This document shows positions 37,008-45,285 of a stretch of 64,000 nt of DNA, in pieces. A model generated the notes under the pieces. The model worked only from the letters and a program-made list of their open reading frames with translations, did no database searches and was not told the DNA's origin. A program made the position numbers and the translations under genes. The stretch's first letter is position 1. Each line of letters begins with the position of its first letter. This DNA is from Sphingomonas sp. A2-49 (GTDB taxonomy: Bacteria; Pseudomonadota; Alphaproteobacteria; Sphingomonadales; Sphingomonadaceae), in the NCBI RefSeq assembly GCF_025548555.1, contig NZ_JAJLPA010000003.1, forward strand, positions 62,001-126,000, given 5' to 3'.

Positions 37008-37762
37008 GCCGCCAGGACTATCATGGCGAGCCACGCGGGGTAAGCCGCCACCGCCAGCAACGCGCCGAACGGCAGCGCGGTGTCGGCGGCGACGCGTCGC
37101 CCGGAGAGGTGCGCGAACAGCGCCACCCCGAGCCCGACGAGGCTCGCGATGACCAGCACCGCGGGCAACATCCGCCAGCCGAGCCACAGGCCGATGCCGC
37201 CGAGCAGCTTGGGATCGCCGCCGCCCATGCCGTCGCGTCCCCGCCACGCCCGATAGCCGATCGCGATGGCGGCAAGCATCCCATAGCCGGCGACGCCGCC
37301 GATCAGCCGGTCGGCAAGCGGCGGATCGAACCCCGCCGCGCCGCTCGCGAGTCCCGCGACGGCCAGCAGGGCGGTCAGCCGGTCGGGCAGCCAGAATGCC
37401 GCGACGTCCAGCGCGGCGAGCGCGAGCAGCAGCCAGCCGAATATCGCGCCGGCCAGCCCCGTCCACCCGGGCGCGGCAACCCCCGCCACGACGCCGATCG
37501 CGAGCGCCGCCAGCTCGATCCACCAGTGGCGCGGATCGATCCGCGCGCCGCACCGGCGGCAGCGTCCGCGCTGCACCGCGAAGCTGAGCAGCGGGATCAG
37601 GTCCGCCGCGCCGAGCGTCGCCCCGCAATCGTCGCAGGCGGAACGGCCGTGCACGATCGATCGCCCCTGCGGCCAGCGGATAACGAGCGCGGCGACGAAG
37701 CTGCCGAGGATCGCACCCAGCACGCCCAGCGCCAGCGGCCACCACGCCGCTGCGCCGCTCAT
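37004..37762 (-). CDS. Prepilin peptidase, GspO/PilD family
   Basis: The 252-residue membrane protein has two CxxC pairs (SACDDCGATL and GRCRRCGARI) in the N-terminal zinc loop. The aspartate sites of the peptidase are FWLPDRLT and GMGGGDPKLLGG. It has about seven hydrophobic segments. The family cleaves and N-methylates type IV prepilins or type II secretion pseudopilins. No pilin or secretion gene is within the window. A membrane-protein gene ends 1 base before its start. Confidence 0.93.
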   Translation of the reverse strand: MSGAAAWWPLALGVLGAILGSFVAALVIRWPQGRSIVHGRSACDDCGATLGAADLIPLLSFAVQRGRCRRCGARIDPRHWWIELAALAIGVVAGVAAPGWTGLAGAIFGWLLLALAALDVAAFWLPDRLTALLAVAGLASGAAGFDPPLADRLIGGVAGYGMLAAIAIGYRAWRGRDGMGGGDPKLLGGIGLWLGWRMLPAVLVIASLVGLGVALFAHLSGRRVAADTALPFGALLAVAAYPAWLAMIVLAA

Positions 37763-37763
37763 C

Positions 37764-38024
37764 CTACGCCTCGTCGGGCTCGGGATCGCGGATCAGGTAT
37801 CGATAGACGCCGAGCAGGTCGATCAGCAGCAGCACGACGTTCTGCGATCCCAGCGCCCAGTCGCGCATCAGTACCGCACCCGTGATCCACGCCAGCGCGG
37901 ACAGGCAGAACAGCGCCATCGCCCAGCCGGTGTCCCGCCGTCCCCAGTCCAGCGACACCACGGCCGCCGCGATCATCCCGCTGATCGACGCAAACCACCG
38001 GATAGGCTCGATAAAATCTTCCAT
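37764..38024 (-). CDS. Small membrane protein, unknown
   Basis: The ATG at 38024 (MEDFIEPIRWFASISGMIAA) gives 86 residues with three hydrophobic stretches (MIAAAVVSL, MALFCLSALAWITGAVLM, VVLLLIDLLGVYRYL). I recognise no family. It is one base upstream of the prepilin peptidase gene and would be first in that coupled run. The start has no strong ribosome-binding site. Confidence 0.6.
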   Translation of the reverse strand: MEDFIEPIRWFASISGMIAAAVVSLDWGRRDTGWAMALFCLSALAWITGAVLMRDWALGSQNVVLLLIDLLGVYRYLIRDPEPDEA

Positions 38025-38238
38025 GCGCCGCAAGCGCGCGGGCGCGCCGATCGATCCGTCGGCGGGCGAACACCGTCCGGCGCAGGGCATCGCGCACGCC
38101 CGCGCCGTCAGCGCGACGCGCCCCTGCCCCCGCCCGCTGCGCGGTGCGTTGCGCCGGCCGCCGCACGCATCGTCCCGTCATTGCCCTGCCCCGTCCCACG
38201 TCCTAGATCGGCGGCAACCAGAACACCGGAGAGCCGCC

Positions 38239-39426
38239 TTGTCCACCGATCCCGTCGTCATCCTGAGCTACGCCCGCACCCCGATGGGGTCGTTCCAGGG
38301 CGCGCTGGCGGGCGCGTCCGCGACCGAACTCGGCGCTGCCGCCGTCCGGGCCGCAGTCGAGCGATCGGGCGCGTCGGCCGAGGCGGTCGAGCGCATCTAC
38401 ATGGGCTGCGTCCTGCCGGCGGGTCTCGGCCAGGCGCCCGCGCGCCAGGCGGCGATCGGCGCCGGGCTCGGCACGCACGTCGAGGCGACCACGGTCAACA
38501 AGATGTGCGGATCGGGGATGCAGGCGGCGATCCTGGCGGCGGATGCGCTTGCGGCGGGATCGGTCGACCTGCTGGTCGCGGGCGGCATGGAGAGCATGAC
38601 CAACGCCCCCTATCTGTCGCGCAAGCACCGTGCCGGCGCGCGCATCGGCCACGACACGCTGTACGACCACATGTACCTCGACGGGCTCGAGGACGCCTAC
38701 GAACCCGGCAAGCTGATGGGTCACTTCGCCGAAGAGACGGCGGCCGAATATCAGTTCACGCGCACCGCGATGGACGATTACGCGATCGAATCGCTGACCC
38801 GCGCGCAAAAGGCGCAACGATCCGGCGCCTTCGACCGCGAGATCGTCCCGGTCGAGGTGAAAGGCCGCAAGGGCAGCACGCTCGTCGCGCTCGACGAACA
38901 GCCCGCCAAGGGCGACGTCGCCAAGATCCCGACGCTCAAGCCCGCCTTTTCGCGCGAGGGCACCATCACCGCCGCCAACGCCTCGTCGATCTCCGACGGC
39001 GCGGCCGCGCTGGTGATGACGCGGGCGTCGGTCGCCGAGCGGCTGGGGCTGACGCCGGTCGCGCGCGTGGTGGCGCACGCCGGGCATGCGCACGCGCCCG
39101 CCCGCTTCACCACCGCCCCCGTCTTCGCGATGCGCAAGGCGATGGAGCGTGCCGGGTGGAGCCGCGACGACGTCGACCTGTTCGAGGTGAACGAGGCGTT
39201 CGCGGCGGTATCGATGATCGCGATCCACGATCTCGGCCTCGATGCCGCACGGCTCAACGTCCACGGCGGCGCCTGCGCGCTCGGCCATCCGATCGGGGCG
39301 AGCGGCGCGCGCATCCTCGCGACGTTGCTGTCGGCATTGGAGACGACCGGCCAGACCCGCGGCCTCGCCTCGCTTTGCATCGGCGGCGGCGAGGCGACGG
39401 CGATGGCGGTCGAATTGATGCGATAG
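38239..39426 (+). CDS. Acetyl-CoA C-acetyltransferase (thiolase)
   Basis: A TTG start at 38239 after GGAGAG gives 395 residues, the usual thiolase length; the long upstream open frame is not thiolase-like. The nucleophile Cys is in NKMCGSGMQAA, the GHP loop in GACALGHPIGASGAR and the second Cys in LCIGGGEATAMAVE. It makes or cleaves acetoacetyl-CoA, in polyhydroxybutyrate or fatty-acid metabolism. It is a single gene divergent from the prepilin-peptidase run. Confidence 0.93.
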   Translation: MSTDPVVILSYARTPMGSFQGALAGASATELGAAAVRAAVERSGASAEAVERIYMGCVLPAGLGQAPARQAAIGAGLGTHVEATTVNKMCGSGMQAAILAADALAAGSVDLLVAGGMESMTNAPYLSRKHRAGARIGHDTLYDHMYLDGLEDAYEPGKLMGHFAEETAAEYQFTRTAMDDYAIESLTRAQKAQRSGAFDREIVPVEVKGRKGSTLVALDEQPAKGDVAKIPTLKPAFSREGTITAANASSISDGAAALVMTRASVAERLGLTPVARVVAHAGHAHAPARFTTAPVFAMRKAMERAGWSRDDVDLFEVNEAFAAVSMIAIHDLGLDAARLNVHGGACALGHPIGASGARILATLLSALETTGQTRGLASLCIGGGEATAMAVELMR

Positions 39427-39441
39427 CCGGTGCGGCGGCGG

Positions 39442-39918
39442 TCAGCGGGCGTAGAGGTGCGTCACGTCCGACTTGCTGCCGTGCAGGCGCACGACGCGCT
39501 GATCCTCGCACACCGGCGCCGCGACCAGCCGGATCCACCGCGTCGCGGCGTTCGCCGGGTACACCTCGATATCGAGTGTGAAGCCGCGGCGGTGACGGAT
39601 GGCGTGGCTGCGCAGCCGCTCCATCGCCGCGCGCGAGCGTTCGGCATAGAGGGGCAGCGTGCCGGCGCGGGTCGGCGCGATGGCGTCCGGGAGCCCGAAC
39701 AGGCGGTAGACCTCCGAAGACCAATGCAGGCTGTTGTCGGCGAGGTCGCAGGCCCAATGGCCGCGCGTCGGGTCGAGGCGTGGCATGGCGACGGCGTCGC
39801 CGGCATCGTCGTCGCAGAGACGGCCCAGATCCAGCCGCTGCGCCACGTCGGCCAGTGCCCAGCTGTGATGCAACGGCAGCGGTTCGGTCGGCGTCACGGG
39901 CGTCGTCCTTCCTGACAT
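39442..39918 (-). CDS. PAS-domain protein without output domain
   Basis: The 158-residue protein starts at the ATG at 39918. A PAS_3-like domain is seen as DNSLHWSSEVYRLFGLPD and a C-terminal PAC-like strand as RWIRLVAAPV. No kinase, GGDEF or DNA-binding domain follows, so it would act through a partner. A 9-bp inverted repeat surrounds the start codon and could fold in the mRNA. Confidence 0.75.
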   Translation of the reverse strand: MSGRTTPVTPTEPLPLHHSWALADVAQRLDLGRLCDDDAGDAVAMPRLDPTRGHWACDLADNSLHWSSEVYRLFGLPDAIAPTRAGTLPLYAERSRAAMERLRSHAIRHRRGFTLDIEVYPANAATRWIRLVAAPVCEDQRVVRLHGSKSDVTHLYAR

Positions 39919-39930
39919 ATCGGAAGGACG
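39904..39930. promoter_or_regulatory. Inverted repeat spanning a start codon
   Basis: CGTCCTTCC (39904-39912) and GGAAGGACG (39922-39930) are perfect reverse complements separated by 9 bases that contain the start codon of the PAS gene. It may be an operator or a hairpin that hides the start. Confidence 0.45.
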
Positions 39931-39989
39931 GCAATACCGCTTCGGTCCTAACAAGCTGTTATCGCTGGAGAGCCGTCGAATTCGCCGGG

Positions 39990-40478
39990 TCAGGGCAGGC
40001 GTTCGCCGCCCTCCACACCCCACAGGCTGGCCGCCTGCACGAACCCCGCCTGCCCCTTGACGTCGAGCCGGCACCAGCCGTCGGTACAGGCGCTGATGCG
40101 GCCGACGACGCCGGGCGCGGCGCGCCAGAGCAGCTTCGCGCCGGCGGACGGCGCGTCGTGCATCGCCAGCGGCTGCGTACCGCGGACGATCGCGGTCCGG
40201 CGTTCGCTGAGCAGCGCGGCGAGCATCCAGCCCTGCGTGCCGTCGGGATCCTCGACCTTGCGCCACTGCTTGAACGTCGCGACGACGCGCACCGGCAAAT
40301 CGGCGCGCTGGTACAGCCAGTTTGCCGGATAGGTCTTGTCCGGGCCGGTGCGCATGCGTGCGCGGCCCGCGGCGATCGACCCGAAATACGGCACCTTCCG
40401 CTTGGCCTCGGCGGCCAATGCGCCGCCCTCGGCGACCAGCATCGCCAGTCCCGCCGCCGCCCATGCCCAATAGCGCAT
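39990..40478 (-). CDS. Secreted SH3-domain protein
   Basis: The 162-residue protein has a signal peptide (MRYWAWAAAGLAMLVAEGGALA). Two bacterial SH3-like repeats follow: RMRTGPDKTYPANWLYQRAD with WRKVEDPDGTQGWM, and a second with GWCRLDVKGQAGF. This matches the DUF1058/SH3_4 group of periplasmic proteins common in alphaproteobacteria, thought to bind the cell wall. It is divergent from the 2-hydroxyacid dehydrogenase. Confidence 0.88.
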   Translation of the reverse strand: MRYWAWAAAGLAMLVAEGGALAAEAKRKVPYFGSIAAGRARMRTGPDKTYPANWLYQRADLPVRVVATFKQWRKVEDPDGTQGWMLAALLSERRTAIVRGTQPLAMHDAPSAGAKLLWRAAPGVVGRISACTDGWCRLDVKGQAGFVQAASLWGVEGGERLP

Positions 40479-40579
40479 CGTCCCTGTCCTTCTGCCCGAC
40501 CGTTTCTCTGTAGCGCGGGACGCGCCAACAGCAACGATCCGTTGACGCCCGCCGCATGCTCCGCCAAGCCGGAACCGCG

Positions 40580-41572
40580 ATGACACCGTCCCGCCGCCAC
40601 CCCAGGGTCGTCGTGACCCGCGAGCTCGCCGACCCGGTCATGGATCGGCTGGAGGCGCTGTTCGACACCGTCAACAACCGCGGCGATGCGCCGATGGACC
40701 GCGAGCGTCTGGCCGCAGCGATGGCTGATTGCGACGTGCTCGTACCCACGGTCACCGACGAGATCGACGCGGTCCTGATCGCGGCCGCAGGCGACCGGTT
40801 GCGGCTGATCGCCAATTACGGCGCCGGCGTGAACCATATCGCGCTGAAGGCGGCGCGCGCGCGCGGCATCATCGTCACCAACACGCCGGGCGTACTGACC
40901 GAGGACACCGCCGACATGGCGATGGCGCTGATCGTGTCCGTTCCGCGGCGCCTGGCCGAGGGCGAGAAGCTGGTCCGTTCGGGCGAATGGCACGGCTGGA
41001 GCCCCGGCGGCATGCTCGGCCACCGGATCGGCGGCAAGGCGCTGGGCATCGTCGGCATGGGGCGGATCGGCCAGGCGGTGGCTCGCCGCGCCCGCGCGTT
41101 CGGCCTGTCGATCCACTATCACAACCGCCATCGCCTGCCCGCCGTCGTCGAGGCGGAACTGGGCGCGACCTTCCATGCCGATCTGGACGCGATGCTCGGC
41201 GTCGCCGACATCGTCTCGATCCACACGCCGCTCAACGCCGACAGCCGCGATCTGATCGACCGCCGCCGGATCGGGCTGATGCGCCGCCACGTCTATCTCA
41301 TCAACACCTCGCGCGGCGGCATCGTCGACGAAACCGCGCTGGTCGGCGCGCTGGAGGCGGGGTTGCTCGCCGGCGCGGGGCTGGACGTGTGGGAACACGA
41401 ACCGCGCATCGACCCGCGGCTGCTGGCGCTGCCCAACGTGGTGATGACGCCGCACATGGGTTCGGCGACGCTGGAGGGCCGGCAGGCGTCGGGCGAACGC
41501 GTCATCCAGAACATCCGCATGTGGGCCGACGGCCATCGCCCGCCCGACCAGGTTCTCGAAGGCTGGGCCTGA
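40580..41572 (+). CDS. D-2-hydroxyacid dehydrogenase (glyoxylate/hydroxypyruvate reductase-like)
   Basis: The ATG at 40580 (MTPSRRHPRVVVTREL) gives 330 residues. The NAD(P)-binding motif is GIVGMGRIGQAVARRA, and the catalytic Arg, Glu and His are in NTSRGGIVDE, LDVWEHEP and TPHMGSAT. The overall pattern, with NRHRLP after the nucleotide loop, fits glyoxylate reductase or D-glycerate dehydrogenase rather than SerA, which would have a regulatory domain. An upstream ATG at 40556 is less likely. Confidence 0.92.
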   Translation: MTPSRRHPRVVVTRELADPVMDRLEALFDTVNNRGDAPMDRERLAAAMADCDVLVPTVTDEIDAVLIAAAGDRLRLIANYGAGVNHIALKAARARGIIVTNTPGVLTEDTADMAMALIVSVPRRLAEGEKLVRSGEWHGWSPGGMLGHRIGGKALGIVGMGRIGQAVARRARAFGLSIHYHNRHRLPAVVEAELGATFHADLDAMLGVADIVSIHTPLNADSRDLIDRRRIGLMRRHVYLINTSRGGIVDETALVGALEAGLLAGAGLDVWEHEPRIDPRLLALPNVVMTPHMGSATLEGRQASGERVIQNIRMWADGHRPPDQVLEGWA

Positions 41573-41662
41573 CCGCGCCGCCGCATGACGAATCGTGTCC
41601 GCGGGAACGGATCGCCGCACTGCGGCATTGAGCTGGCCTCCACCCAGCACAGGATGCACGCC

Positions 41663-41860
41663 ATGACCCTTCGCCCCCTCATCGCCTCCGCTCTTCTACT
41701 CGGCACGGCCGCAAGCCTGTCGGCCTGTTCGACGCTGAAGGGTGCGGGCATCGGTGCCGCGGGCGGCGCCGGCGTCGCCGCGGCCACCGGCGGCAGCGTG
41801 GAAAAGGGCGCAGCGGTCGGCGGCACCGCGGGCGCCGTCGTCGGCACCGTCGCGAAATAG
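41663..41860 (+). CDS. Small glycine-zipper lipoprotein
   Basis: The ATG at 41663 (AGGA upstream) gives 65 residues. A signal peptide ends in the lipobox LSACS, so Cys is likely lipidated. The mature part is Gly/Ala-rich (GAGIGAAGGAGVAAATGG) like the glycine-zipper lipoproteins of the outer membrane. The function is unknown; it is probably structural or stress-related. ATG 41654 is an alternative start. Confidence 0.8.
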   Translation: MTLRPLIASALLLGTAASLSACSTLKGAGIGAAGGAGVAAATGGSVEKGAAVGGTAGAVVGTVAK

Positions 41861-41911
41861 TCCAGCGGGAGCGGCGGAGCGCCGCATTACTGCGTCCCCT
41901 GCAAGTCGACC

Positions 41912-41931
41912 GTCCCGGCGAGAGCCGGGAC
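41912..41931. terminator. Hairpin after small lipoprotein gene
   Basis: GTCCCGG and CCGGGAC around CGAGAG form a perfect 7-bp stem 52 bases after the lipoprotein stop. It lies in a region with fragments of the intergenic repeat family (near 41990, CCGGCCTTCGCCGG). There is no T-run. Confidence 0.35.
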
Positions 41932-42057
41932 CCCTTCGTGCGACAGGCGGGGGAGCGAGCCAAGACCGACCCCCTCAGCCGCCGCGACTTGCCCCGGCCT
42001 TCGCCGGAGCCGAACGGCGCCGGGTCACGTGGTTTCGTCCACGCTGGCCGCTATCGG

Positions 42058-43473
42058 TCAGTCGCCCGTCAGGATGCGGTCGACCAGCTGCTTGACGCTC
42101 GGCACGAAACCGTTCGAATAGAATGGGTCGCGCTTGAAATTATACGCCGCGTGACCTGCGAACATCAAATTCTGGTCGATGTCGCCGCCGTGCGCGATGT
42201 CCTGCAGCGTCTTTTGAATACAGAAGCTGCGCGGATCGGCGAGACGGCCGGTCGAGTTGGTTTCGGTATCCGCCCAGCTCGAGAACGAGCATTGCGACAG
42301 GCAGCCCATGCAATCCGCCTGATCCTTGCGGATGATGCCCTTTTCCGTCGGCGTCACGAACACCAGGGTGTTGTCTGGCGTCTTGAGCGCGTCGGTATAG
42401 CCTTCGCCGAACCACTGGCGGGCGCGGAGCAGGTCGTTGCGCGTGACCCAGAAATTCTTGCCCTTCACGCCGACGTCGAGCTGGAAGACGTGGTCGCCGG
42501 CCTCCTGCGTCGAAAAGGCGATCTGGCGGTCCGAGCGCGCCTCGAGGTTGCGCAGGAACGGATTGCGCACCGCCGACGAATAGAAACCGGTCGGCGAAAA
42601 GCGGTGTAGCAGCACCTCGCCTTCCTCGATATGGGTCAGCTTGTCCTTCCAGTCCTGCGGAATCGGGCTTTCCTGCGTCAGCAGCGGGCGCGTACCGTAT
42701 TGGAAGGCGATCGTGCCGAGTTCGGGATTGTCGATCCAGTCGTTCCAGTCGCGCAAGTACCAGACGCCGCCCGCCATCACGATCGGCGTGGTATCCGGAA
42801 TGCCGCCTTCGCGCATCACCGCACGCAGTTCGGCGACGCGGGGGAACGGATCCTGCGGCTTCAGCGGGTCTTCGGCGTTGGACAGGCCGTTGTGGCCGCC
42901 GGCGAGCCACGGGTCCTCGTAGACCACCGCCGCAAGCCATTCCGACGCCTTCGAATAGGCGCGCTTCCACAGCGCGCGGAAGGCGCGGCCCGACGACACG
43001 ATGGGCAGGTAGGACACGCCGTAGGATGCGGTGATCTCCGACAGCTTGTAAGGCATGCCGGCGCCGCAGGTGACGCCCGCGACCATGCCGCGGGTGCGCT
43101 CCAGCACACCGTGCAGGATGCGCTGCGCGCCCCCCATTTCCCACAGCACGTTGATGTTGATCGCGCCCTTGCCGCCCGCGATCTCATGCGCGCGATAGAC
43201 CTGCTGGACGGCGCCCTCGATGGCATATTCGACCAGTTCCTCGTGGCGTTCGCGGCGCGTCAACGCGCGATAGACCTGGGGAATGATCTTGCCGTCGGGA
43301 TCGTAGCTGTCGGCGTTGACCGCCGAAACCGTGCCGATGCCGCCCGCGGCGGCCCAGGCCCCGGCCGAGGCGTGATTGGTCGCGGCGACGCCCTTGCCGC
43401 CTTCGACCAGCGGCAAGACCTCGCGGCCATTGTAGACGATCGGCTTCAGGCCCTTGAACACGGAAAACATCAC
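42058..43473 (-). CDS. Nitronate-monooxygenase-like flavoprotein with C-terminal Cys cluster
   Basis: The 471-residue protein is of the FMN-dependent 2-nitropropane dioxygenase/nitronate monooxygenase type, seen in PLVEGGKGVAATNHASAGAW, VAGVTCGAGMP and PIVMAGGVW. It is longer than classic members. Towards the C-terminus, DCMGCLSQCSFSSW gives a CxxCxxxC set with another Cys about 22 residues later (SFCIQK), which could bind an iron-sulfur cluster or zinc. True substrate is unknown. The start is ATG 43473 or the adjacent ATG 43470. Confidence 0.82.
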   Translation of the reverse strand: MMFSVFKGLKPIVYNGREVLPLVEGGKGVAATNHASAGAWAAAGGIGTVSAVNADSYDPDGKIIPQVYRALTRRERHEELVEYAIEGAVQQVYRAHEIAGGKGAININVLWEMGGAQRILHGVLERTRGMVAGVTCGAGMPYKLSEITASYGVSYLPIVSSGRAFRALWKRAYSKASEWLAAVVYEDPWLAGGHNGLSNAEDPLKPQDPFPRVAELRAVMREGGIPDTTPIVMAGGVWYLRDWNDWIDNPELGTIAFQYGTRPLLTQESPIPQDWKDKLTHIEEGEVLLHRFSPTGFYSSAVRNPFLRNLEARSDRQIAFSTQEAGDHVFQLDVGVKGKNFWVTRNDLLRARQWFGEGYTDALKTPDNTLVFVTPTEKGIIRKDQADCMGCLSQCSFSSWADTETNSTGRLADPRSFCIQKTLQDIAHGGDIDQNLMFAGHAAYNFKRDPFYSNGFVPSVKQLVDRILTGD

Positions 43474-43639
43474 CTCATCCCGGGGGTAAATACGGCCGGC
43501 TATACAAGAAGGATGCGGCGATGCGAAGGAATTGCGCTCGATGCCCCCGGAACACGGCGGTGGCGGCGGCTTAGGCGTCGGTTAACCCTAATCGGGCACA
43601 GCAGGCGCTTCGAACGCAACCGCATGAGGAAATCGACCG

Positions 43640-44101
43640 ATGGGGGCCCTCAATCACCTGATCGCGCCGCGGCGCCCGGCACGCCAGCAACCCGGCGTCA
43701 CGCTCCGCTCGCCGCTCGGCGCGCTGCTGCTCACGCAGCTCGAGCGGCTTGGCATGCCCGCGGGCGCGGTACCGACACAGGGGCCGACCGGATCGGCGTG
43801 GTCGCGTGCCTATATCCTCGGCGCCGCCTGTGCGTCGTTGCAGCACCAGCCCGCCGCGCCATCCAGCGACCAGGAATGTTTCGGCGTCGCGCTGACCGCG
43901 TTCGCGCTGACCTATGGCGAGCCCGCCGCGCGCGCGATCCTCGCCGAGACGATCGCCGCGGCCGAGGCGCGCGAGCCCGAGGTGGAGGACGGCCTGCTGA
44001 TCGGGGCCGCCGACCTCGCGCTGGTCGCAACCGCCGGTGCGGACGCACCCGCGCTGCATTTCGCGGCGCGCATCCGCGAGGAACGCGCCGAGCGCGTCTG
44101 A
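43640..44101 (+). CDS. Hypothetical protein
   Basis: The ATG at 43640 has GAGGAA about 9 bases upstream. The 153-residue product has no signal peptide or clear motif; it is Ala-rich and probably helical (LTAFALTYGEPAARAILAET). I do not recognise it. It ends 8 bases before the convergent glycosyltransferase stop. GGTTAACCCTAAT (near 43583) upstream recalls a CtrA-type half-site, but this is weak. Confidence 0.6.
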   Translation: MGALNHLIAPRRPARQQPGVTLRSPLGALLLTQLERLGMPAGAVPTQGPTGSAWSRAYILGAACASLQHQPAAPSSDQECFGVALTAFALTYGEPAARAILAETIAAAEAREPEVEDGLLIGAADLALVATAGADAPALHFAARIREERAERV

Positions 44102-44108
44102 CCGTGCG

Positions 44109-45242
44109 CTATCCGAGCGCGCCCGGCCTTCCGAGCGCGTCTTCGTACAGTCCGCGATAGCGGGCCACCATCGTGCCCTCGTCGAACAGCGCGCGTGCCC
44201 TTGCCCGGTTCGCGGCGCCGACCCGCGCGCGCAGGTCCGCGTCCGTTACCAGCGCCTGGAGCGCGTCGCGCAGCAGCACCTCGTCGCCGCCGGCGACGAA
44301 GGGCGCATTCTCCGCCGCGACCATGCGCGGGACGTCGCCGACCGGGGTGCTGACGATCGGCAGCCCGGCCGCCATCCCCTCGACGACGCTGATCGGGCAT
44401 TGTTCGCTCTTCGACGACAGCGCCAGGATGTCGAACGCGCCGACGAACCGGTGCGGGGCGGCGAGGAAGCCGGGCAGCACGACGCGATCGGCGATCCCCA
44501 TCGCGTGTCCCGCCGCCAGGATCGCGTCGCGCTCTGGCCCCTCCCCGACGATCACCAGCCGGAACCGGCCGGCGATGCCGCCGCACGCGCGCACCAGAAG
44601 CGGCAGGTCCTTCACCGCGCGCAGTCCGGCGAGCACGCCGATCACGACTTCCTTGCCGTTGCGGACGAAGCCGGGGATCGCCCGCGCATCGGGGCGCTGC
44701 GCGTAGAGCGCGGTGTCGATCCCGTTGGCGATGCGATGGACGCGCGACGCAGGCTGTTTCCACGTCCGCCGCGCGATGTCCTCCAGCACCTCCGACGGCA
44801 CCACCAGCGCATGTGCCGCGCCGAGCGCGATGCGCCGGTAGACGTTGCGCTCGACCTTCAGCCCGCGTGCCTCGTCGGCGTTGAAGCCGTCTTCGTGATG
44901 GACCAGCGGCGGCGCTCCCTTCGGGAACACGCGGCGCGCCATGACGCCGTCGATCGCCCCCCAATTGTAGGTCAGCACCAGGTCGAACCGGCGCATGAAG
45001 CGCGCGAGCGCCTCGTAGCGCGCGACCGAGGGGCGGCCGGTGAGCGGCGGCGCGACCTGCGCGATCTCGTAGCGGACGTGGCGGCCGATCGCGGCGCGCG
45101 CGCCCAGTTCGTCCGGCACGCCGCTGACGATCGTATGCCGCGCCGCGTCGCCGAACGCGTTCATCAGGCGGACCGCCCGCGCCTCCTTGCCCCCGAGGCT
45201 GAAACTGGAATGGAGGTGGAGGATGTGGACGGGCTGCGGCAT
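44109..45242 (-). CDS. GT4-family glycosyltransferase
   Basis: The 377-residue protein has the two-domain GT-B fold. The N-terminal HLHSSFSLGGKEARAVRL is a typical start. The C-terminal domain has VIVGEGPERDAIL and the donor-binding SSKSEQCPISVVEGMAAGLP. It should transfer a nucleotide-sugar to an envelope or exopolysaccharide acceptor. No other polysaccharide gene is adjacent, so the product is unknown. Confidence 0.9.
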   Translation of the reverse strand: MPQPVHILHLHSSFSLGGKEARAVRLMNAFGDAARHTIVSGVPDELGARAAIGRHVRYEIAQVAPPLTGRPSVARYEALARFMRRFDLVLTYNWGAIDGVMARRVFPKGAPPLVHHEDGFNADEARGLKVERNVYRRIALGAAHALVVPSEVLEDIARRTWKQPASRVHRIANGIDTALYAQRPDARAIPGFVRNGKEVVIGVLAGLRAVKDLPLLVRACGGIAGRFRLVIVGEGPERDAILAAGHAMGIADRVVLPGFLAAPHRFVGAFDILALSSKSEQCPISVVEGMAAGLPIVSTPVGDVPRMVAAENAPFVAGGDEVLLRDALQALVTDADLRARVGAANRARARALFDEGTMVARYRGLYEDALGRPGALG

Positions 45243-45285
45243 CGCGCCCGTCTAGCGTGCGACGCCGACGCGCGGAAGCCGGCGC

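Noticed and set aside
43575..43600. CtrA-like site (GGTTAACCCTAAT) and similar TTAA words at 26545 and 26604
   Set aside because: Spacing does not match the TTAA-N7-TTAA pattern, and single half-sites are common by chance.
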